A stretch of 47,052 nucleotides of DNA, taken from Pseudomonadota bacterium (GTDB taxonomy: Bacteria; Pseudomonadota; Gammaproteobacteria; Steroidobacterales; Steroidobacteraceae). A program made the translations under genes and the position numbers. The notes beneath the pieces were generated by a model that had not been told where the DNA came from, did no database searches, and was given only the letters and a program-made list of their open reading frames with translations. The stretch spans positions 1-47,052 of the forward strand of contig JAKAXA010000025.1 of assembly GCA_021816775.1 (NCBI GenBank), read 5' to 3'. The first letter of the stretch is position 1. Each line of letters begins with the position of its first letter. Positions 35,336 to 43,773 of the stretch are shown piece by piece.

Positions 35336-37906
35336 TTAACGCGGTGCCTCTTGTCGATTGCGCAGTCTGGACTCCAGCTGTTTGGCTACGGTGATATCGA
35401 CGAAGGTGATCACGGCTCCCTGGATGACGTTGGCTACCGTGCGGTACGGCATGATACGCACCTTGAACCAACGCGCATCACTGGTCGAAATCTCCTTTTC
35501 GCTATACGCGAGGGTGCGCAACGTGTCCTTCGCGTCGGCGTCGAGTTCGGGATAGTTCAACGTCGTAGTGAGGTCACTGAGCGGGCGCCCGATGTCCGCT
35601 TCCCGTAGATTTATGAGGCGCTTGATCTGCTCAGTGAAGCGGCGTACGTTCAAATCTTTGTCGAGGAACAGCGTGGCGATGTCGGTGCTGTTGAGCAAAT
35701 TCTGCATGTCACTCTGCGCGAGCGCGAGGTCGTCGAGCTTGGATTGAAGTTCGGCGTTGATCGTCTGCAATTCCTCGTTCATCGACTGGGACTCTTCCTT
35801 GGAAGTCGTGAGTTCCTCGTTTGCGGACTGCAGCTCCTCGTTCGTCGATTGTAGCTCTTCGATGGCCACCTGCCGCTCCTCGTCCGAGGCCCGCATGGTT
35901 TCGCGCAAGGCCTTGAGTTCTTCCTGGCATCGGGTGAGTTCGGCGGCGATCGCAGGATCGACCGCACCCACGTCTTTCTTGCGCCGAGACTTTTTGGCGA
36001 TCGGAGCGGCAACCTCCCGAAATACGACCATCACCATGCCGGCAAGCGGGTTGGGCTCGTCGATGGGTTCGACGGTGATGTCGAGCTGGTGGGGGAAATT
36101 ATCGTCCATGCGAAGGCCCCGCATCTCGACCACTGTGCGCTCTTTGATGGCCCGCCACAAGGCTGCGGCAAGCGGAGTCCGTATGGCGGGACGGGCCATA
36201 ACATGGATGTTCCAGTTGGCCTTGCCGGCGGCCGGTTCGAGATACCGGCCTGTATGTGCGCTGACATAGAGAATGTCGCCAAGTTCGTTCACGAGAACGG
36301 CCGGAGGGGAAAATTTCTGCAACAGAAACTGGTCGGCGAGGGCCTGGACGTTCGCCGTCTGGGAGGTTTGAGGTGACAAAGGCAACTCCTGCGCGGGCGC
36401 GCGCGCTAAGACACGGCGACCAGTAGGGAAATCGATGGTATGGGCCATGGTCGCAGCCTGGCTGCGGCGGTAAAGACGGGATTTCGACGACAGAGACGGA
36501 AATAAAGTCTGCACCGGTCCCACGGTTTCCGATCCGCCCAGCATCAGAATTCCGCCTGGAAGCAGGCTGTAGTGGAACAGCGGCAGGAGGCGCTTTTGCA
36601 GCGTAGCGTTGAAGTAAATCAAGACATTGCGACAGAGCAGCAGATCGAGGCGCGTGAACGGGGGGTCCATGATCAGATCGTGCTGGGCGAACAGCACCCG
36701 TTCGCGGATTCGTGGGTCGATGAGGTAGCCGTCTTCCTGCATGCGGAAAAAGCGGGCCAGACGCTCCGCGGAGACATCTGCAGTTATGGAGACGGGGTAG
36801 CGTCCTCGGCGGGCGGAGGCTATCGCGTCGGCATTGAGATCCGTGGCGAAGATCTGTAACGTCGATGTGCCCGTCAAGGCGAGTCGCTCTCGTGCTTCCG
36901 TGAAGACCATGGCGAGGGAGAATGCCTCCTCGCCGGTGGAGCAGCCCGCAACCCAAGCACGGTACTGCTTGTCGGGGCCTTCGCGCGCGAACAGTTCCGG
37001 GAGCGCGACGCAGCTTAGTTCTTCCCAGGCCGCTGGATTGCGGAAGAAACTCGTGACCCCGATCAGCATTTCCTTGAAGAGCAGATCGAGTTCCGTGGGG
37101 TTTGCGAGCAAGAGGGCGGCGTATTCGTCGATGCTTGTGACACGATGTATGGCCATGCGCCGCTCGATGCGGCGCCGCAGCGTGCTTGGCTTGTACAGCG
37201 TCAGGTCATGCTTGCTGCGCGCACGCAGCAACGCCAGGATCGAGTCCAAGTCGGCGGTCGCGTCGCCGTTGCCCTGCCCGGGAGCGGTTGCTTGGGGTTG
37301 CGCGCAGATGACCTGAAGAATGCGTTGCGGCATCTCGGAGGGGAGTGCCACGACATCGGCCACGCCAGCCGTGACTGCGCTCTTCGGCATCGAATCAAAC
37401 TGTGCCGAATGCGGCTCTTGCGCAAGCGTCAAGCCGCCTTGGCTCTTTATTGCCTGCAGACCGAGCGTCCCGTCCGACCCCATGCCTGATAGAACGACCC
37501 CGATGGCTCGGGCTCCCTGATCCCTGGCGAGGGAGGAAAACAGCACGTCGATGGGCAGGCGCATCCCGCGCGGCTCGCTCGGCTTCGCGAGACGCAGGAA
37601 TCCGCCCTTCACGGACAGCTCGGTGTTGGGAGGGATCACGTACACGGCATTGCGCTTCACGCGCATGGACGCCGTCACCTCGCGCACGGGCATGGATGTC
37701 GTCCGTTGAAGCAGGTCGGGCAACATCGCTTTGTGCGTCGGATCCATATGCTGCACGACAACATATGCGATGCCGCTCGGCACCGGCACATGACGTAGGA
37801 ACTCTTCCAGTGGCTGCAGGCCACCCGCGGAGGCACCCAGTCCCACGATGTGCGTCGGGACTCGGTCCTCTTCCGAGGAGTTGCTTGCGGGTGTCAGCGG
37901 GGTCAT
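35336..37906 (-). CDS. CheB-CheR-PAS hybrid signalling protein without kinase domain
   Basis: This 856-residue protein joins several domains. The CheB methylesterase domain (about 15-200) has its catalytic triad Ser26 (GASAGG), His53 (VVQHMD) and Asp145 (SGMGSDG). The CheR methyltransferase (about 215-480) carries SAM motif GCSTGEE at 321-327 and LLLCRNVLIYF. A PAS-like region follows, then a long coiled coil (about 655-720, with repeated NEELQS) and a final PAS domain (about 725-850). Many such hybrids end in a histidine kinase; this one stops right after the PAS domain. No receiver domain precedes CheB. ATG 37906, with AGGA 5 bases upstream, is preferred to a TTG at 37945. It is likely to sense a stress signal and methylate or demethylate a partner, not to serve flagellar chemotaxis, since no other che genes are near. 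Confidence 0.9.
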   Translation of the reverse strand: MTPLTPASNSSEEDRVPTHIVGLGASAGGLQPLEEFLRHVPVPSGIAYVVVQHMDPTHKAMLPDLLQRTTSMPVREVTASMRVKRNAVYVIPPNTELSVKGGFLRLAKPSEPRGMRLPIDVLFSSLARDQGARAIGVVLSGMGSDGTLGLQAIKSQGGLTLAQEPHSAQFDSMPKSAVTAGVADVVALPSEMPQRILQVICAQPQATAPGQGNGDATADLDSILALLRARSKHDLTLYKPSTLRRRIERRMAIHRVTSIDEYAALLLANPTELDLLFKEMLIGVTSFFRNPAAWEELSCVALPELFAREGPDKQYRAWVAGCSTGEEAFSLAMVFTEARERLALTGTSTLQIFATDLNADAIASARRGRYPVSITADVSAERLARFFRMQEDGYLIDPRIRERVLFAQHDLIMDPPFTRLDLLLCRNVLIYFNATLQKRLLPLFHYSLLPGGILMLGGSETVGPVQTLFPSLSSKSRLYRRSQAATMAHTIDFPTGRRVLARAPAQELPLSPQTSQTANVQALADQFLLQKFSPPAVLVNELGDILYVSAHTGRYLEPAAGKANWNIHVMARPAIRTPLAAALWRAIKERTVVEMRGLRMDDNFPHQLDITVEPIDEPNPLAGMVMVVFREVAAPIAKKSRRKKDVGAVDPAIAAELTRCQEELKALRETMRASDEERQVAIEELQSTNEELQSANEELTTSKEESQSMNEELQTINAELQSKLDDLALAQSDMQNLLNSTDIATLFLDKDLNVRRFTEQIKRLINLREADIGRPLSDLTTTLNYPELDADAKDTLRTLAYSEKEISTSDARWFKVRIMPYRTVANVIQGAVITFVDITVAKQLESRLRNRQEAPR

Positions 37907-38934
37907 GGGTTTCCTGGAAACATTGTCGGGCGAAACGAGTGTCAACGCGCCCGAGAATACTGGTCCCCCGAAGGTCAGGGCAAATTCGTTCTCGACCGTC
38001 CCGCCGTGGAGGCCGGCCGGTGAGAGCGGTGCGCGGGTGGCTCGAAGGGGGCGGCAGCGGGGCGATTTTGGGTTTCAACGGTGGGGATCGATCACTTCGG
38101 ATGAGCTTTGCGGAGCGGGGAGGCGCATTCCCGGGCGGGTGCAGCTGCTCCGGAGCGTGCTGTACCGAGGATTGGGGGAAAGGCGAGAACTACCCTCTAC
38201 TCTATCCGCCCGCACATGCGGGGCAAGCGCGGCAGACAGTCCGTACCGAGGCAAGCTGGCTGACCCATGGGCCCGAGCGCTACCACATCGGCACGGCAAC
38301 GTTAACGCTCGAGTATTTCGGCTGTCGGCTGCACTGCCGCACGTGCTTCCACGAGGCGCTGAAGGCCACGCAGCTGCCGTGCGGGCGCGCGCGCTCCGGC
38401 CGTGGCAATGCAGGAGTATCTGGAGCGGATGTTCACGCTCGTGCGGCGCGTCAATCTGGATGAGAACCGCGCGACAATCAGGATGAGAAGTCTACCTCCG
38501 ATAGATCTGTCCCGGCGGCCGGCCCGGGTGGGGTAATGTCTCGCCTCGACAATGCGCTGATCATTCCGTCGCTGCAACCTCACTGCGGATCGTTCCGTGG
38601 CGTCTCGAGCCGGTCGATCAGTTCGCAGGCGCACAGACGGTAACAAGGACCGCAGCCATGCTGGCTGCATTGCTCTTTGACCGTGAGCGTCGACTCAGAT
38701 GCGCCGAACATCGTCGTGTACGCGATTCGAGGCAAGAGGTGACGTCGGCGTGGCTTGCCCGCAGCCATGCGCAGGCGTCGAGAGTATCGTGCGTGATTCG
38801 CCGCTCCAATGGGCGCGAGCCGGCAGGTGCTCTGAGCAAAGGCGAGCGCACGTCCTTGGCTCGGTGGACCCTTGGTAGCCAATCATGCGCTGGCGGACCG
38901 ATCCGAGGCCAGCCCTAAGACACCGGGCGCATTG
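37907..38934. other. Gap upstream of the tkt operon, with possible remnants
   Basis: About 1 kb. A plus-strand piece near 38150-38350 (PERYHIGTATLTLEYFGCRLHCRTCFHEAL) has a protein-like look with closely spaced cysteines. It is followed in another frame by MQEYLERMFTLVRRVNLDEN (38408-38536, listed separately). It may be a frameshifted gene of unknown family. The rest is unremarkable. It should hold the promoters of both the CheB/CheR gene and the tkt operon. Confidence 0.4.
38408..38536 (+). CDS. Short hypothetical open frame or gene remnant
   Basis: A 42-residue frame (begins MQEYLERMFTLVRR, ends SLPPIDLSRRPARVG). The composition is unlike the shadow frames, and the frame just upstream also looks coding. 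It may be the 3' end of a frameshifted gene. No family is recognised. Confidence 0.25.
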   Translation: MQEYLERMFTLVRRVNLDENRATIRMRSLPPIDLSRRPARVG

Positions 38935-41043
38935 ATGAATATCAACGCTGAACAGAGCGCCTGGAGATCTCCGAGCCGGGGCTCGATCGCTGATCTTTGT
39001 ATCAATACGATTCGTACCTTGTCCATGGATGCCGTGCAGCGGGCCGACTCGGGCCATCCCGGCACGCCGATGGCGTTGGCGCCGCTGGTCTATACGTTGT
39101 GGCAGCGTTTCTTGCGCTTCGACCCGCAAGATCCACTCTGGCCCAATCGAGACCGATTCGTGCTATCGAACGGACACGCCTCGATGCTGCTCTACTCGAT
39201 GCTTCATCTAACCGGTGTGCGGGCCGTCGACACTGCCAACCAGCTGCTCCCGGAACCGGCGGTGACGCTCGATGACATCATGCAGTTCCGTGAGCTCGGC
39301 AGCCGCTGCCCGGGCCATCCTGAATATCATTTGACCACCGGCGTGGAGACGACAACCGGGCCGCTGGGCCAAGGCTGTGCAACCAGCGTCGGCATGGCGA
39401 TCGCTCAGCGCTGGTTGGCGACGCACTTCAATCGGCCTGAGTGTGCCGTATTGGATTACGACGTCTACACGATATGCGGAGACGGCGACATGATGGAGGG
39501 CGTCACGAGCGAGGCGGCCTCGCTCGCCGGGCACCTCATGCTCGGCAATCTGTGTTGGCTGTACGACAGCAACCGCATAACAATAGAGGGTCACACGGCT
39601 CTTGCCTTCAGTGATGATGTTTCGGCGCGCTTCCTCGCTTACGGCTGGAACGTAGAACAGGTCGGCGATGTGAACGATACGGAGCGCATCGCAGAGGCGA
39701 TCGAGGTCTTCCGTCACACTCCCGGAGTGCCGACGCTGATCATCGTCGATAGCCATATCGGCTACGGCGCCCCTCATAAGCACGATACCAGTGGCGCTCA
39801 TGGCGAGCCACTCGGTATGGAAGAGATCCGTCTGGCCAAGCGCAGGTACGGCTGGCCGGAAAACGCCGAGTTCCTCGTTCCGGACGGCGTACGTGAACAC
39901 TTGCACGCCGGGATGGGCGGGCGAGGCCACCTACTCCGAGACAGCTGGCTGACGCGCATGGAGGCATATCGTGTCAAATACCCGGACCTCGCGCAGCAGT
40001 TCGAGCAGATGCAGAAGCGCGAGCTTCCAGCGCTCTGGCATGCTGATCTGCCGAGTTTCGCTGCCGATTCCAAGGGTCTGGCGAGCCGCGAATCGTCCGC
40101 GAAAGTGCTCAACGCCATAGCGCCGCGCTATCCGTGGCTCATCGGTGGCTCGGCCGATCTTGCGCCATCGACGAAAACGCGGTTGACCTTCGAGGCGGCT
40201 GGTGACTTTGAGGCCAACGAATACAGCGGCCGCAATTTGCACTTTGGTATTCGCGAGCACGCGATGGGCGCGGTGCTGAACGGGCTCGCGCTATCCAGGA
40301 TTCGTGCTTACGGCTCGAGCTTCTTGATCTTCTCCGACTATATGAAGCCGGCCATCCGCTTGAGCGCGCTCATGCAGCTGCCGGTGGTGTACATCTTCAC
40401 GCATGACTCGATTGGTGTCGGACAGGACGGCCCAACGCACCAGCCGGTCGAGCAGCTCGTTGCACTGCGTAGCATCCCGGGCCTCATCACGCTGCGACCG
40501 GCGGACGCCAACGAGGTTGTGGAGGCCTGGCGCGTCATTATCGCCCTGAAGCGTCAGCCCGCCTGCCTGGTGCTCAGCCGCCAGCCGCTGAGGACGCTCG
40601 ACCGTACGCGCTACGCCTCGGCAGCGGGTGTCGCGCGCGGCGCCTATGTGATGGCGGATGCCGGCAGTGGTCCGCCGGCAGTGATCCTGATCGGCACAGG
40701 CAGCGAAGTGGCGCTCTGCGCCGAGGCCTACGAGAGCCTCGTGCGGGAAGGCATTGCGGCACGCCTGGTCAGCATGCCGTCATGGGAATTGTTCGAACAG
40801 CAGAATCCGGTCTATCGCGATAGCGTGCTGCCGCCCGACGTGCGGGCACGCGTATCGGTCGAGGCGGGCTCGGTGATCGGTTGGGATCGCTATGTGGGCA
40901 GTCATGGCGCCAAGATCGGCATGTCCACGTTCGGCTCATCGGCACCGATCCAGGCGCTTCTGACGGAGTTCGGATTCACGGCGCACAAGGTGCTCGCGGC
41001 GGCCAGGGAGCAGATCGCCAGGTTCCCAACGCAGAGGGCGTGA
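38935..41043 (+). CDS. tkt: Transketolase
   Basis: This 702-residue thiamine-diphosphate enzyme of the pentose phosphate pathway transfers two-carbon units between ketoses and aldoses. The TPP motif GDGDMMEGV begins at about residue 182. The family sequences ADSGHPGTPMALAPL, LSNGHASMLLYSMLHLTG, NLHFGIREHAMGA and THDSIGVGQDGPTHQPVEQL are all present. The length is normal. ATG 38935 gives the usual N terminus; a TTG 63 bp earlier is less likely. The next gene, gnd, starts 39 bp after its stop, making tkt the first gene of a tkt-gnd-zwf operon. Confidence 0.95.
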   Translation: MNINAEQSAWRSPSRGSIADLCINTIRTLSMDAVQRADSGHPGTPMALAPLVYTLWQRFLRFDPQDPLWPNRDRFVLSNGHASMLLYSMLHLTGVRAVDTANQLLPEPAVTLDDIMQFRELGSRCPGHPEYHLTTGVETTTGPLGQGCATSVGMAIAQRWLATHFNRPECAVLDYDVYTICGDGDMMEGVTSEAASLAGHLMLGNLCWLYDSNRITIEGHTALAFSDDVSARFLAYGWNVEQVGDVNDTERIAEAIEVFRHTPGVPTLIIVDSHIGYGAPHKHDTSGAHGEPLGMEEIRLAKRRYGWPENAEFLVPDGVREHLHAGMGGRGHLLRDSWLTRMEAYRVKYPDLAQQFEQMQKRELPALWHADLPSFAADSKGLASRESSAKVLNAIAPRYPWLIGGSADLAPSTKTRLTFEAAGDFEANEYSGRNLHFGIREHAMGAVLNGLALSRIRAYGSSFLIFSDYMKPAIRLSALMQLPVVYIFTHDSIGVGQDGPTHQPVEQLVALRSIPGLITLRPADANEVVEAWRVIIALKRQPACLVLSRQPLRTLDRTRYASAAGVARGAYVMADAGSGPPAVILIGTGSEVALCAEAYESLVREGIAARLVSMPSWELFEQQNPVYRDSVLPPDVRARVSVEAGSVIGWDRYVGSHGAKIGMSTFGSSAPIQALLTEFGFTAHKVLAAAREQIARFPTQRA

Positions 41044-41082
41044 TTGCGCGACAACCGCGCATAGTTTTGAGGAGTGAGGTCA

Positions 41083-42132
41083 ATGCAAATCGGTGTAACA
41101 GGACTCGGCCGCATGGGCGGAAATATCGCTCGGCGCCTGATGAGGGCGGGACACGACTGCGTGGTGTTCGATGTCGACGCGAAGCTGCGCGCGGCGCTGG
41201 CGAAGGACGGTGCCGAAGCCGTCGGCTCGCTTGCCGAGCTCGTGCAGGCGCTCGAGGAGAGGCCGCGTGCCATTTGGTTGATGCTGCCGTCCGGCCGGAT
41301 CACCGAAGAGGCGGTCGAACAGCTGGGCGGATTGCTTCAGGCAGACGACATTGTCATTGATGGTGGTAATTCATTCTACAAAGACGACATACGCCGCGCC
41401 AAGACACTGGCGGGCAGGCGCATCCGCTATGTCGACTGCGGCACCTCCGGTGGCGTCTGGGGTATCGAGCGCGGTTACTGCATGATGATCGGCGGCCCCA
41501 AGGAAGCCGTGAATCGGCTCGATCCGATCTTCTCGGCGCTCGCCCCTGGACTCGGGGATATTCCACGTACGCCGGACCGCAACCAGGGGGATTCGCGCGC
41601 CGAGCGCGGTTACATTCACGCCGGCCCGTCCGGTGCCGGGCACTTCGTCAAGATGGTCCACAACGGCATCGAGTACGGAATAATGCAGGCCTATGCCGAA
41701 GGCTTTGACATTTTGCGCAACAAGGACTCAAAGGATCTGCCCGAAAACGAGCGCTTCACGCTGAACATGCCCGATATCGCCGAGGTCTGGCGTCGGGGTA
41801 GCGTCATTTCGTCCTGGCTGCTCGACCTCGGGGCGGCGGCACTGGCAAAGGATCCGAAACTGAAGGACTTCTCTGGCTTTGTCCAGGATTCCGGCGAGGG
41901 GCGCTGGACCATCGAGGCGGCGCTCGAGGAAGCGGTTGCCGCGGATGTGCTTTCCACGGCGCTCTATGCTCGATTCCGCTCGCGGCAAGAACACACCTTT
42001 GGAGAAAAGATGCTCTCCGCGATGCGCCTTGGCTTCGGTGGGCACGTCGAAGGGAGCGAGCCGACGGCGGACCCCAAGCCCAAGCCGAGGGCACCGCAGG
42101 GGCAGGCGATAACGCCGCACGCCGCACGGTAG
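41083..42132 (+). CDS. gnd: 6-phosphogluconate dehydrogenase, decarboxylating (short form)
   Basis: This 349-residue enzyme oxidises 6-phosphogluconate to ribulose 5-phosphate. The N-terminal Rossmann motif is [16 protein letters not shown]. Substrate and catalytic residues lie in [12 protein letters not shown] and [19 protein letters not shown]. It belongs to the short (about 300-residue, GndA/YqeC-like) class, often NAD-preferring, and not to the 470-residue E. coli type. A Pro/Lys/Ala-rich tail of about 30 residues is added at the C terminus. ATG 41083 follows an AGGAGTGAGGT ribosome site. It ends 4 bp before zwf. Confidence 0.94.
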   Translation: MQIGVTGLGRMGGNIARRLMRAGHDCVVFDVDAKLRAALAKDGAEAVGSLAELVQALEERPRAIWLMLPSGRITEEAVEQLGGLLQADDIVIDGGNSFYKDDIRRAKTLAGRRIRYVDCGTSGGVWGIERGYCMMIGGPKEAVNRLDPIFSALAPGLGDIPRTPDRNQGDSRAERGYIHAGPSGAGHFVKMVHNGIEYGIMQAYAEGFDILRNKDSKDLPENERFTLNMPDIAEVWRRGSVISSWLLDLGAAALAKDPKLKDFSGFVQDSGEGRWTIEAALEEAVAADVLSTALYARFRSRQEHTFGEKMLSAMRLGFGGHVEGSEPTADPKPKPRAPQGQAITPHAAR

Positions 42133-42136
42133 CGCG

Positions 42137-43564
42137 ATGACTGACGCCGCATTCGATTTTGGAGGCAACGGCGCGCCGCGGTCCGACGCCCTGGTCCTGT
42201 TCGGGGTGACCGGCGATCTTGCGCATAAAATGATCTTTCCGGCACTCTATGCGTTGACCAAGAAGGGCGCCCTGAAGATCCCGCTGGTCGGCGTGGCGTC
42301 CTCGAACTGGAGCCTGGCGCAGCTTCGAGGGAGGGCAACGGACAGCATCAGAGCCGGCGGAAGGATCAGTGACCGTTCTGCGCTGCATCGTCTGCTCTCG
42401 CGGCTCCGCTACGTCGCGGGCGACTACAACGACCCGGAGACGTTCAAGTCGCTCAAAGTGGCCCTTGGCCATGCCCGACATCCGGCATTTTATCTGGCCA
42501 TTCCGCCCGCGCTGTTCGCGACCGTCATCACGGGGCTCGGTGCCGCGGGTTTGGCGGACGCGGCGCGCGTCATCGTCGAGAAGCCGTTCGGTCGCGACCT
42601 GAGATCCGCGCGCGACCTCCATCGCGTCGCCCGATCGGTGTTTCCGGAGGACTCGATCTTCCGCATCGATCACTTCCTCGCGAAGGAGGCGATCATGAAC
42701 ATTCTGTATTTTCGCTTTGCCAACTCGTTTTTGGAGCCGATCTGGAACCGGAACTACGTGGCGAGCGTGCAGATCACCTTGGCGGAGGAGATCGGCGTGC
42801 AGGGCCGGGGCGCGTTTTACGAGTCCGCGGGCTGTCTGCGCGACGTCATCCAGAATCACCTCTTTCAGATTGTCGGGCTGCTGGCCATGGAGCCGCCGAC
42901 CTATCGGGGTTTTGGAGCCGTGCATGGCGAGACAGCCGATGTCTTTCAGGCCATGCGGCCGCTGAAGCGCCGCGACCTGGTACGCGGCCAGTACACGGGC
43001 TACCGGCACGAGCCCGGTGTCGCGAAGCGTTCGGATGTCGAGACATTCTGCGCGTTGCGACTCTACATTGACTCCTGGCGCTGGCAAGGCGTGCCGTGGT
43101 ACGTGCGCTCTGGCAAGTGTCTGGCGGCGACGGCTACGGAAGTGATCGTGGAGCTGAAACCGCCGCCGCAGCGCCTATTCGCTGACTCGACGCCCGCCAA
43201 CGGCCTGGCCAACTATCTGCGCTTTCGCCTTTCCCCCCGTTCCGCTATCGCGCTGGCGGCTCGCGTCAAGCGAGCAGGAAAGCAGTTTGTGGGCGATCAG
43301 CGCGAGCTCTACCTGTTTGACGAGCAGCCGCGGGAGGAGGCCCCTTACGAGCGACTGCTGGGCGATGCCATGGCGGGGGACGGCGCGCTCTTCACAAGCG
43401 AGGACGCTGTGGAGGCGGCCTGGGCAGTAGTCGAGCCCGTTCTCAAGAATCCTCCCCGGGTTCGCGCCTACCGACGGGGCAGCTGGGGGCCGCAGGAGGC
43501 GGAGGCACTGACCGCTGCCGAGGGCGGTTGGCACAACCCCTGGCCGGGTGGGAAGCAAGGTTGA
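42137..43564 (+). CDS. zwf: Glucose-6-phosphate 1-dehydrogenase
   Basis: This 475-residue enzyme catalyses the first oxidative step of the pentose phosphate pathway, producing NADPH. The dinucleotide motif is GVTGDLAHK (from residue 23). The active-site sequence is RIDHFLAKE at 176-184, where most homologues have RIDHYLGKE, with His179 present. The second catalytic His is His241 in RDVIQNHLFQ. The gene starts 4 bp after gnd. The 6-phosphogluconolactonase gene (pgl), often next to zwf, is absent from this operon. Confidence 0.95.
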   Translation: MTDAAFDFGGNGAPRSDALVLFGVTGDLAHKMIFPALYALTKKGALKIPLVGVASSNWSLAQLRGRATDSIRAGGRISDRSALHRLLSRLRYVAGDYNDPETFKSLKVALGHARHPAFYLAIPPALFATVITGLGAAGLADAARVIVEKPFGRDLRSARDLHRVARSVFPEDSIFRIDHFLAKEAIMNILYFRFANSFLEPIWNRNYVASVQITLAEEIGVQGRGAFYESAGCLRDVIQNHLFQIVGLLAMEPPTYRGFGAVHGETADVFQAMRPLKRRDLVRGQYTGYRHEPGVAKRSDVETFCALRLYIDSWRWQGVPWYVRSGKCLAATATEVIVELKPPPQRLFADSTPANGLANYLRFRLSPRSAIALAARVKRAGKQFVGDQRELYLFDEQPREEAPYERLLGDAMAGDGALFTSEDAVEAAWAVVEPVLKNPPRVRAYRRGSWGPQEAEALTAAEGGWHNPWPGGKQG

Positions 43565-43773
43565 TGGACACGAACGCAGCGACGCCACTAATACAGCAGA
43601 CGACATAAGCGACACGGCAACGTGACAAGATCGGCCAAGCCCTTTGGCTCGAAAACATGACACGTGTTCCGCTGACTGTCGTCATGAATCAAAGTCGTTT
43701 CCGGAAGACAACAGCCGCTATTGTCCCTGCATCCGCCGCACGCCCGAGCTTAACCCGACTTCGGCTCTGCACG
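43565..43773. other. Gap between convergent zwf and acyl-CoA synthetase genes
   Basis: About 210 bp with no gene. It carries the second copy of the 18-bp repeat (43685-43702). No clear terminator hairpin with a T-run was seen. Confidence 0.5.
43685..43702 (+). repeat. 18-bp repeat, right copy (first copy at 30795-30812)
   Basis: TGAATCAAAGTCGTTTCC, identical and in the same orientation as the copy at 30795-30812, with ACTGT five bases further upstream in both. Here the neighbouring inverted partner seen at 30741 is missing, so this is a shorter trace of the same element end. Confidence 0.85.

Noticed and set aside
37402..38463. Plus-strand frame running over the CheB/CheR start and beyond
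   Set aside because: The first half is a shadow of the CheB domain; only the part after about 38150 could be a remnant, and that is noted separately.
41804..43087. Long minus-strand frame antisense to gnd and zwf
   Set aside because: No domain; the plus-strand enzymes are unambiguous.
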